6,741 bases of DNA. It comes from Sulfurimonas sp. Lineage in GTDB: Bacteria > Campylobacterota > Campylobacteria > Campylobacterales > Sulfurimonadaceae. The notes under the pieces were generated by a model. The model saw nothing but the letters and a program-made list of their open reading frames with translations. It searched no databases and was not told the origin of the DNA. The first letter of the stretch is position 1. The number at the start of each line of letters is the position of its first letter. The stretch lies in NCBI GenBank assembly GCA_003978475.1, contig QNZR01000224.1:1-6741 (forward strand). The letters run 5' to 3'. The position numbers were made by a program, and so were the translations under genes. This document shows, piece by piece, positions 1 through 5,576 of the stretch.

Positions 1-148
1 AAATTTGTGCCGTATATTGTGCATGAGTGTACTTGTAATCATATTGTTTAAATGCACCTTTACGAAGCTTGTAGTCGTCCGCCCGCTGCCCAAACTTCCC
101 AATGTCATGCAGCAAACCTGCCAGTGCCACTAAGTCAATCGTCTTCAT
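1..148 (-). CDS. cas10: Cas10/Csm1 (type III CRISPR effector large subunit), N-terminal fragment
   Basis: Only the first 49 codons are present; the gene continues beyond position 1. The reading begins MKTIDLVALAGLLHDIGKFG and continues through a segment containing YTHAQYTAQ. The HD motif (His14-Asp15, followed by IGKF) and the later His42 match the N-terminal HD nuclease domain of Cas10 proteins, closest in style to Csm1 of subtype III-A. In the family, Cas10 is the large subunit of the Csm complex; its HD domain cuts single-stranded DNA and its Palm domains, outside this window, make cyclic oligoadenylate. Two adjacent in-frame ATGs are possible, at 151-149 and 148-146. I chose the second because GAGG at 157-154 lies 5 nt from it and only 2 nt from the first. 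The first ATG overlaps the cas6 stop by one base, so the two genes are almost certainly co-transcribed and translationally coupled. Subtype III-A versus III-D cannot be decided from this fragment. Confidence 0.88.
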   Translation of the reverse strand, partial: MKTIDLVALAGLLHDIGKFGQRADDYKLRKGAFKQYDYKYTHAQYTAQI

Positions 149-150
149 CA

Positions 151-981
151 TCACCTCTCTTTTATAATATGGTACGATCCCAATCCAAAAACCGTCTGCT
201 TTCCGGCTCCTATGATTTCGCCAATCTTTAAATACATGTAACTCTGCTTATCTAAACCTTTTATGGTTATGTCACCCATTAAGCCTCCTAAGTTCATTGC
301 TGTCTTTTGTCTGTTTGAATAGCGTTGCAGCTCCATAAACTTCATACTGTTTTGTGTCACCTCACCTCGAACACGATAACCCAAAGAGCGCGCTTCCAGA
401 CCTTTAAGCTGAGTGTAGCGGTTATGAATGTTGTTTATGAGCGAGTGCAGTGCAATGCTCTCTGCTGCAATTTTATTATTTTGCTTCATACGAAGCGGCA
501 TGACAAATTGTAGCTGCACCTCCTGACAAAACCTGTCAATTTCCAACTCGTTTGGAACAATATTGTCTAAAGAGGCGCCGTGCTGCTTACTATATACCAG
601 CCGTTCGTTGACGTGTATTGAAGCGACACACATCTTGACATGCTCTTTACCAATGCCGATCTCTTCAAATGCTTTAATGACAGCTGCAACCACATAAGGT
701 ATGGAATCTATGGCATCTTCAAAAAGGTAGAGTGAAAAGTTGAGGGTACGGGGCTTTAAACGAATTCCCAGTCGATACTGATGTATGCTATTGGGTTTTT
801 CATAAAACTGATAGTACAAACATTCCCGCAGAGCAAAACACCCTTCGCACTCATAGCTTGGGTTAATACAAACAACACGCTTCAGCGCATGTCCAATAAC
901 ACCACGCAACATGGAACCGACAAAAAAAGGAATTCGGTATGTTCCGTCTATGGTGCAATCCAGTCGTACCCATTTCAACAT
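151..981 (-). CDS. cas6: CRISPR-associated endoribonuclease Cas6
   Basis: Predicted to cut precursor CRISPR RNA within the repeats to give crRNAs for the type III effector encoded next. The 276-residue protein resembles the PF10040-type Cas6 RAMP family. After a short N-terminal strand comes SMLRGVIGHALKRVVC (residues 23-38), then a cysteine cluster at Cys38, 45, 48 and 54 (C-x6-C-x2-C-x5-C) followed by LYYQFYEKP, the family's usual 'CpYaylFE' region. A GGLMGDITIKG segment (232-242) precedes the C-terminal glycine-rich motif GAGKQTVFGLGSYHI (258-271), the hallmark RNA-binding loop of Cas6 proteins. His31 is a candidate catalytic residue, but I cannot verify this. An ATG at 996-994 would add five residues but has no ribosome binding site. 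The ATG at 981-979 has AGGAG 4 nt upstream and is preferred. The stop overlaps the start region of cas10. The DNA is more AT-rich than most of the window, in keeping with a mobile defence locus. Confidence 0.9.
   Translation of the reverse strand: MLKWVRLDCTIDGTYRIPFFVGSMLRGVIGHALKRVVCINPSYECEGCFALRECLYYQFYEKPNSIHQYRLGIRLKPRTLNFSLYLFEDAIDSIPYVVAAVIKAFEEIGIGKEHVKMCVASIHVNERLVYSKQHGASLDNIVPNELEIDRFCQEVQLQFVMPLRMKQNNKIAAESIALHSLINNIHNRYTQLKGLEARSLGYRVRGEVTQNSMKFMELQRYSNRQKTAMNLGGLMGDITIKGLDKQSYMYLKIGEIIGAGKQTVFGLGSYHIIKER
154..157 (-). promoter_or_regulatory. Shine-Dalgarno site for cas10
   Basis: Minus-strand GAGG, within AGAGAGGTGA, lies at the very end of cas6. It is 5 nt before the ATG at 148-146, which favours that codon over the ATG three bases upstream. 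Confidence 0.6.
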
Positions 982-985
982 AACA

Positions 986-990
986 CTCCT
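986..990 (-). promoter_or_regulatory. Shine-Dalgarno site deciding the cas6 start
   Basis: Minus-strand AGGAG is followed by TGTT and then ATG at 981-979. It lies inside the five extra codons that would be read from the upstream ATG (996-994), which itself is preceded only by A/T-rich sequence. This supports the shorter Cas6. Confidence 0.6.
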
Positions 991-1032
991 ATTCATAAAA
1001 AATAAATATTTTTGTTAATTTTCACTATTCCA

Positions 1033-1038
1033 TTTATA
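1033..1038 (-). promoter_or_regulatory. Candidate -10 box for the cas6-cas10 operon
   Basis: Minus-strand TATAAA sits about 52 bases before the cas6 start in a very AT-rich leader. No convincing -35 box (AGTAAT at 17-bp spacing) or TGn extension accompanies it. Other AT-rich hexamers nearby could serve equally well, so this is a weak call. Some promoter is expected here because cas6 is divergent from galU. Confidence 0.25.
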
Positions 1039-1088
1039 AACTTAATATTAAATTTATTACTAGATCATCGCTTTTTATAATTTTTTAT

Positions 1089-1103
1089 GTTACTCACAGT
1101 AAC
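1089..1103. repeat. 15-bp perfect palindrome in the cas6-galU intergenic region
   Basis: GTTACT-CAC-AGTAAC has two perfect 6-bp arms around a 3-nt centre. It lies between the divergent cas6 and galU promoters, about 40 bases upstream of the galU -10 box. It is not followed by a T-run on either strand, so it is not an intrinsic terminator. It could be an operator for a dimeric regulator; no regulator is identified. Confidence 0.45.
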
Positions 1104-1141
1104 GCTTAACATCACGCCTCCCTTTGGGTTCCCTTCAATCA

Positions 1142-1150
1142 TGATATAAT
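1142..1150 (+). promoter_or_regulatory. Extended -10 promoter of galU
   Basis: TGATATAAT is a perfect TGn-TATAAT extended -10 element with the -10 hexamer at 1145-1150. It predicts transcription starting near 1157, about 20 bases before the galU ATG. A weak -35 (TTGGGT, 1124-1129) stands 15 bp upstream. Strong -10 boxes with poor -35 boxes are common in Campylobacterota. Confidence 0.65.
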
Positions 1151-1166
1151 GCCACTCAAATATAAC

Positions 1167-1171
1167 AGGAG
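1167..1171 (+). promoter_or_regulatory. Shine-Dalgarno site for galU
   Basis: AGGAG lies 5 nt before the ATG at 1177. Another ATG at 1173-1175 is out of frame and too close to the site, so 1177 is the start. Confidence 0.7.
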
Positions 1172-1176
1172 CATGT

Positions 1177-2016
1177 ATGATAAAAAAATGTTTATTCCCA
1201 GCTGCGGGTTATGGAACACGGTTTCTTCCCGCTACCAAAGCAATGCCGAAAGAGATGCTGCCTATTTTAACCAAGCCGCTTATTCAGTACGGTGTTGAAG
1301 AGGCAATGAATGCCGGATGTCATGTCATGGCAGTAATAACCGGGCGTGGAAAGCGTGCTATTACCGACCATTTCGATATCTCTTATGAGCTTGAGCATCA
1401 AATTAAAAACTCCTCAAAAGAGGTGCTTTTAAAAGAGATACGTCACATTATTGCCACCTGTACCTTTACCTATACGCGCCAAAATGAAATGAAAGGTCTC
1501 GGTGATGCCATTTTAAAAGGAAACGTTCTTGTCGGTGAACAAGACCCCTTTGCTGTTATTTTGGCCGATGACTTGTGTGTCAACCCTGAGGGTGACGGGG
1601 TATTGCGCCAAATGATTGACCTGTACAACAAATACAAATGTTGCATTGTTGCCATTATGGAAGTACCTAACGATGAGGTGCATAAATATGGTGTTATTGA
1701 AGGCAATGAACTGGAAAACGGTGTCTTTATGGTTTCAAATATGGTCGAAAAACCCAGCAGTGACAAAGCACCCTCCAATCTTGCCATTATTGGTCGCTAC
1801 ATTTTAACTCCCGACATTTTTACCGTCATTCAAAAGACCAAGCCGGGAAAAAACGGTGAACTTCAAATTACCGACGCGCTTTGCGAACAGGCAAAAAAAG
1901 GCATGGTCATAGCCTACAAGTTTCAGGGAAAACGTTTTGACTGCGGCAGTGTTGAAGGTTTTGTTGAAGCAACCAACTATTTTTATGACCTGCAAAAGAG
2001 TGCTACGACATCATAG
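1177..2016 (+). CDS. galU: UTP-glucose-1-phosphate uridylyltransferase (UDP-glucose pyrophosphorylase)
   Basis: Converts glucose-1-phosphate and UTP to UDP-glucose and pyrophosphate in the cytoplasm, feeding synthesis of lipopolysaccharide, capsule or other glycans. The 279-residue protein has the normal length and the full run of family motifs. These are the nucleotide-binding loop GYGTRFLPATKAMPKEMLP (residues 11-29), VEEAMNAG (40-47), ITGRGKRAITDHFD (54-67), GLGDAIL (107-113), ADD (130-132, the usual metal/substrate aspartates), VEKP (190-193), IIGRYIL (204-210), GELQITD (227-233) and FDCGSVEGFVEA (254-265). It has its own extended -10 promoter and a good ribosome binding site and appears monocistronic. 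No glycan genes are adjacent. Its last 6 bp overlap the 3' end of the convergent GMC dehydrogenase gene: the TAG here lies at 2014-2016, and the opposing TGA occupies 2013-2011. Confidence 0.95.
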   Translation: MIKKCLFPAAGYGTRFLPATKAMPKEMLPILTKPLIQYGVEEAMNAGCHVMAVITGRGKRAITDHFDISYELEHQIKNSSKEVLLKEIRHIIATCTFTYTRQNEMKGLGDAILKGNVLVGEQDPFAVILADDLCVNPEGDGVLRQMIDLYNKYKCCIVAIMEVPNDEVHKYGVIEGNELENGVFMVSNMVEKPSSDKAPSNLAIIGRYILTPDIFTVIQKTKPGKNGELQITDALCEQAKKGMVIAYKFQGKRFDCGSVEGFVEATNYFYDLQKSATTS

Positions 2017-3669
2017 TTTTTTTAGGTGTCGACGTATGACATCTGCCACGCGAAACGCATTAGCATAGATGGTCCAGGTGTAGGGCACGCTGCCCCCTGT
2101 CGGCATAAAACTGGCATCGGTAACATACAGATTCTCCAGCTCATGTGCTTTACAATTACTGTCCAGCACGGAACTTCGGGCATCATGACCAAAACGGCAC
2201 CCGCCGGCAACAAGATTGGGCGGCGGTGACGAAGAGATACTGTAAGAGATGTCCGTCGCACCCATACGCTCAAGCACCTTAACCGCATGCTGTGCCAGAT
2301 ATTCACCCACTTCAAGATCATGCGGATGGGCATACAGGTTAATAGCACCTACGGGCATGCCGTAGATGTCCCGTACACGTTCATCAATAGCGACATTACA
2401 GTAATCCGTGGGCAACCAGTCATTAAAAACCTCAAATGTCAACACCCGCGATCGGGTCAGTTTCCGGTGCACCTTCTCTTGCAGTGCTTTGCCCCACAGC
2501 AGTGTTTCACCGTCATAAAATTCTCGCACCGAACGGGCAATAATATTGGCATGTTCAAACAGAAAATCAATGGTGCCGCCCTTTTGCACCCTGCCATTAT
2601 GGGCATACTCATACCAATCCTGTAATGAACGGTTGACAAAAAGTCCCGGTTCCATGAGCCTTTTTTGCTGTTTGGGTGTGAGCGACTCAAAAACAAACCG
2701 CCCTTCTCCGGCACCGCCGGCGGAAAAAATAAGATTTTTGCCCACCTGTCCGGAATTGTTGGCCAGTCCTTTGGGGAAATAGCGATTTTTCGAATTTAGC
2801 AACAGTCTGCTGCTCTCAATAGCCTGAGCTGCCACAACAAAAATTTGTGCACGCACCTTATGCACCCGTTTGGCGCTGTCAAAGTAATGTGCTTCACTCA
2901 CCCGGTTGTGAGTGCTTTGAAGTTTAAACACAAAAGCTTCTGAAATAATCTGTGCTTCACAGCGTTGCAACAGCGCCGCTCGTGCGCTCCCTTTTGCCCC
3001 CGTAGCACAACCGTAACTGCCGCAAAAATTGGAGTAGGAACACCCTTCGCGTTCCAGGGCGCGGTACGGCAAAATGGCTCGAGGTGTGGCAATACTGTGA
3101 TAACCCAAAGTGTGGCATGCAGCGTCAAACCACCGTGTAATGCCATTCTCTTCTAAAGGCGGGTAGGGAAAACGTGATGTTGAACGCGGCTCTGCAAACG
3201 GGTGAGATGTCACCTGACCCGAAACACCTATAACGGTTTCAACCTTGGCATAATACGGTTCAAGCGTCTCATACGAAATCGGCCAATCAACAACATTGGC
3301 GCCTTCGATTGCCCCAAAAACGGAGCGCAGCTTAAAATCATTGGGCTTTAACCGGTGGAAATAACCGCTCATGAGATTGGAAGAGCCTCCTACCATAGAG
3401 CCGTTCCAAAAACTCCAGTTGTACTCGCTGCCGACATATCGTTTTACACTACCCTCATGCTGTCGCTCATAAATAACATGCTGTTCCTCTTCCAGCAACG
3501 GGCTGTAAAGGTCTCGTCGACTGACGGCAATTTCATCTTTGGTAAAATTTTCTTCCCGATAAAAAGGACCCTTTTCCAGAACCACCACCTTAAACCCGGC
3601 ACGCGAAAGTTCATAGGCAATAGGGGAGCCGCCGGCGCCACTGCCGATAATGCAAATATCATAGATCAT
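2011..3669 (-). CDS. GMC-family FAD-dependent oxidoreductase (gluconate/glucose dehydrogenase-like large subunit)
   Basis: A 552-residue flavoprotein predicted to oxidise an alcohol or sugar-type substrate and pass electrons to a respiratory carrier; the substrate is unknown. Residues 2-34 form the Rossmann FAD site (IIGSGAGGS with G9, G11, G14, and Glu32 in LEKG). GGSSNLMSGYFHRL (94-107) and DWPISYETLEPYY (128-140) are typical GMC segments. A cysteine motif C210-x5-C216-x4-C221 followed by ATGAK resembles the region that carries extra cysteines, or an Fe-S cluster, in membrane-linked sugar dehydrogenases. The C-terminal domain has SVLDSNCKAHELENLYVTDA (500-519) and a helix ending in FRVAD. 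The usual catalytic His and His/Asn positions appear to be Leu486 and Pro529. It has no signal peptide. The upstream gene's Tat-like signal suggests co-export. The ATG at 3669 overlaps the preceding stop (ATGA), with AAGG 7 nt upstream; a longer reading from 3717 would extend into that gene and disturb the FAD-binding N-terminus. Confidence 0.9.
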   Translation of the reverse strand: MIYDICIIGSGAGGSPIAYELSRAGFKVVVLEKGPFYREENFTKDEIAVSRRDLYSPLLEEEQHVIYERQHEGSVKRYVGSEYNWSFWNGSMVGGSSNLMSGYFHRLKPNDFKLRSVFGAIEGANVVDWPISYETLEPYYAKVETVIGVSGQVTSHPFAEPRSTSRFPYPPLEENGITRWFDAACHTLGYHSIATPRAILPYRALEREGCSYSNFCGSYGCATGAKGSARAALLQRCEAQIISEAFVFKLQSTHNRVSEAHYFDSAKRVHKVRAQIFVVAAQAIESSRLLLNSKNRYFPKGLANNSGQVGKNLIFSAGGAGEGRFVFESLTPKQQKRLMEPGLFVNRSLQDWYEYAHNGRVQKGGTIDFLFEHANIIARSVREFYDGETLLWGKALQEKVHRKLTRSRVLTFEVFNDWLPTDYCNVAIDERVRDIYGMPVGAINLYAHPHDLEVGEYLAQHAVKVLERMGATDISYSISSSPPPNLVAGGCRFGHDARSSVLDSNCKAHELENLYVTDASFMPTGGSVPYTWTIYANAFRVADVIRRHLKKL

Positions 3670-4178
3670 ACCAGCGCCTTGGACGGTCGCGGTTTTCCGG
3701 GCACATGATGCAGCCATCTCCAGCCCGACTCGTTGCCGTTACCGCCATAAACAGGATCGCATAACATCGCTTCATAAATATACGTCAATATGGTCTCGAC
3801 CCACTGTTTTCCCCACGTCTCTTTGACAATAGCGCGCAGTACCATTTGACGTTGTTGCGGCGTTAATTGTGTGTAGGGCTTTTTGTAATGTGCTGCCGCC
3901 GCTTCATTGAGCCATTGTACTCCGTTACGAATAAAGCGTTTGTGTGTCTGAGTGACACGATGTTGCTGCAACACATTGTGGAGATATGCCAGAGCGTTAA
4001 GCTGTTCATAAGTGGGCGAAGAGTGCTCTACGACATAAAGATCACACTGTAGTGTTTTGAGTGTCTCCCAAAAATCGGTATCTCTAAAATTCTGTGCTAT
4101 TGAGCGCGTGCTAAACAACATCAACAACAGTGCCGATATACCTTTTTGAAGCAGGATGCGCCGGGAATGTAAATACAT
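3666..4178 (-). CDS. Gluconate 2-dehydrogenase subunit 3-family protein with Tat-like signal
   Basis: A 170-residue small subunit of a GMC-type dehydrogenase (PF13618-like by pattern). The N-terminus has Ser5-Arg6-Arg7-Ile-Leu-Leu, close to the twin-arginine consensus S-R-R-x-F-L-K. A hydrophobic stretch (ISALLLMLF, 14-22) and a plausible cleavage site after SIA (residue 28) follow. The middle is helical, with LTPQQRQMVLRAI (105-117). The C-terminal motif DPVYGGNGNESGW (141-153) with PGKPRP (160-165) is diagnostic of this family. In characterised relatives such as the Burkholderia FAD-glucose dehydrogenase gamma subunit, the small subunit carries the Tat signal and takes the folded catalytic subunit to the periplasm. 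The gene order, with a 4-nt ATGA overlap into the GMC gene, fits that role. No clear Shine-Dalgarno site precedes the ATG, but no other in-frame start exists before an upstream stop. No cytochrome c subunit gene is present on either side. Confidence 0.85.
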   Translation of the reverse strand: MYLHSRRILLQKGISALLLMLFSTRSIAQNFRDTDFWETLKTLQCDLYVVEHSSPTYEQLNALAYLHNVLQQHRVTQTHKRFIRNGVQWLNEAAAAHYKKPYTQLTPQQRQMVLRAIVKETWGKQWVETILTYIYEAMLCDPVYGGNGNESGWRWLHHVPGKPRPSKALV

Positions 4179-4240
4179 GTAACAATTGTACTCTTTTTTT
4201 CCAAATCCTCACTAACCTTACCGGTGAAGATACCATTCTC

Positions 4241-4249
4241 TGCTATGAT
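4241..4249 (+). promoter_or_regulatory. Extended -10 promoter of nhaA
   Basis: TGCTATGAT is a TGn-extended -10 element with one mismatch from TATAAT. It predicts a transcript starting near 4256, shortly before the strong ribosome binding site at 4264. No convincing -35 box is seen. If correct, the upstream in-frame GTG (4224) and ATG (4245) cannot be starts. Confidence 0.45.
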
Positions 4250-4263
4250 ACAGCCAATCATTC

Positions 4264-4269
4264 AGGAGG
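4264..4269 (+). promoter_or_regulatory. Strong Shine-Dalgarno site setting a TTG start for nhaA
   Basis: A full AGGAGG consensus is followed, after AACCC, by TTG at 4275. Neither the upstream ATG (4245) nor the GTG (4224) has a comparable site. This is the best ribosome binding site in the window. Confidence 0.7.
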
Positions 4270-4274
4270 AACCC

Positions 4275-5576
4275 TTGACCAAATATATCAATACGTTTCA
4301 GAACTTTATATCTAAAGAGGCCTTTAGTGGCGTTCTTCTTTTTGTGGCTACGGTGCTGGCAGTCATCGTTGCCAACTCCTCTTTGGGAGATACCTACTAC
4401 CAATTGTGGAATATGTCTTTGGGGGTAACCCTTGGTGAAACCACCATCTCCATGAGCTTGATGCACTGGATCAATGACGGACTTATGGCACTTTTCTTTT
4501 TAATGGTAGGTCTGGAAATAAAACGCGAAATGCTCATTGGTGAGCTCTCATCTGTTAAAAAAGCCTCATTTCCCGTTGTCGCCGCTATTGGCGGCATGCT
4601 GATTCCCGCGCTGATCTACGTTGGCTTTAACTCCGATGATCCTATGGGATTTGGTATTCCCATGGCTACGGATATTGCCTTTGCTCTGGGAATTTTAATG
4701 CTGCTGGGCAGCAAGGTCAACCCTGCGGTCAAACTTTTTTTGGTTGCTCTGGCTGTTGTCGATGACCTTGGTGCGGTGCTTGTTGTTGCAACGGTCTACA
4801 CCAGTGAAATTCACTCCTTCTACTTCATTCATGCTATTGCGGTCTATGCCATTCTTTGGGTACTCAATGTCAAAGGTGTCAAAAGTCTCTGGCCGTATCT
4901 TATTTTAGGTGTTGCACTTTGGATTTTTGTTCACAGTATCGGTATTCATGCTACCATTGCCGGGGTCCTATTGGCATTTGCCATACCCATTAACTCCAAA
5001 ATTGATGAACGGGATTTTATTGCCAATACCAAAAGAGCCGTTGATGAGTTTGAAACCCATATTGACCCCATTCCCATTCTCAACCATCACCAGATCGATG
5101 CTCTGGAAAATATTGCTGACGGCTATGACCGGGTACAAAACCCACTCGTAAAGCTTGAGCATATGCTGCATGGCTTCAGCGCCTTTTTTATTATGCCGCT
5201 GTTTGCCTTTTCCAATGCCGGGGTTATTATTGATTTTAGTGCCATGACAACCCATTTAAGCATTGTACTGGGTGTGCTCTTTGGTCTGCTTGTGGGAAAA
5301 CCCATTGGTATTTTCGGGCTTACCTACATCGCTACCAAACTCAAGTGGGTCGAAAAACCTCACAATATTACCTGGCATGAGATTTTTGCCGTCGGTTTCC
5401 TGGGCGGTATCGGCTTTACCATGTCGATTTTTATTACCCAGCTTGCATTTGTCGACGAGGCGCTTATCGGTGCAGTCAAACTAGCTATTTTTATTGCCTC
5501 ATTCATCGCTGCTATTATCGGTGTGTTACTTATTTTAAGCTCACACCGTGCTAAAAATAGACTGGCTAGTTCATAA
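4275..5576 (+). CDS. nhaA: Na+/H+ antiporter NhaA
   Basis: An inner-membrane antiporter that expels Na+ (or Li+) in exchange for protons, serving pH and sodium homeostasis. From the TTG start it has 433 residues and begins (M)TKYINTFQNFISKEAFSGVLL, matching the typical short cytoplasmic N-terminus. With this start the key residues take the same numbers as in E. coli NhaA: Thr132-Asp133 in MATDIAFALG, and Asp163-Asp164 in VVDDLGA. WINDGLMALFFLMVGLEIKRE (65-85), IHATIAG (224-230), FSNAGV (312-317), the GKP lysine (Lys342, equivalent to Lys300) and GGIGFTMSIFI (377-387) are also present. LEHMLH (294-299) corresponds to the E. coli pH-sensor Glu252/His253/His256 region. It is preceded by an extra segment of about 42 residues (around 242-290) rich in Asp, Glu and His. 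The last 11 bp overlap the convergent pseudopilin gene. Confidence 0.95.
   Translation: MTKYINTFQNFISKEAFSGVLLFVATVLAVIVANSSLGDTYYQLWNMSLGVTLGETTISMSLMHWINDGLMALFFLMVGLEIKREMLIGELSSVKKASFPVVAAIGGMLIPALIYVGFNSDDPMGFGIPMATDIAFALGILMLLGSKVNPAVKLFLVALAVVDDLGAVLVVATVYTSEIHSFYFIHAIAVYAILWVLNVKGVKSLWPYLILGVALWIFVHSIGIHATIAGVLLAFAIPINSKIDERDFIANTKRAVDEFETHIDPIPILNHHQIDALENIADGYDRVQNPLVKLEHMLHGFSAFFIMPLFAFSNAGVIIDFSAMTTHLSIVLGVLFGLLVGKPIGIFGLTYIATKLKWVEKPHNITWHEIFAVGFLGGIGFTMSIFITQLAFVDEALIGAVKLAIFIASFIAAIIGVLLILSSHRAKNRLASS

Noticed and set aside
229..242. A 14-base match (taaatacatgtaac) to positions 4170-4183
   Set aside because: One copy is inside cas6 coding sequence and the other spans the start of the subunit 3 gene; a single AT-rich match of this length can arise by chance and has no further structure.
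1089..1103. The palindrome as an intrinsic terminator for cas or galU transcripts
   Set aside because: There is no T-run after the stem in either direction, and both neighbouring genes point away from it.
982..1176. Possible CRISPR repeats or a leader next to cas6
   Set aside because: No repeated units of 25-40 bases with regular spacing occur here or elsewhere in the window.
2026..3708. Several open frames on the plus strand and in other minus-strand frames across the GMC and small-subunit genes
   Set aside because: They lie opposite or inside a clearly coding GMC/subunit 3 pair, have no recognisable domains, and read as low-plausibility Cys/Arg/Pro-rich sequence.
3670..3717. Longer GMC start at 3717 adding 16 residues
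   Set aside because: It would overlap the upstream gene by over 50 bases and put a non-hydrophobic tail before the FAD-binding strand; the ATGA overlap at 3669 is the normal coupled start.
4185..4190. Minus-strand TACAAT as a -10 box giving a leaderless mRNA for the subunit 3 gene
   Set aside because: The spacing would place transcription start at the ATG, but there is no -35 box or TGn extension, and such hexamers are frequent in AT-rich DNA.
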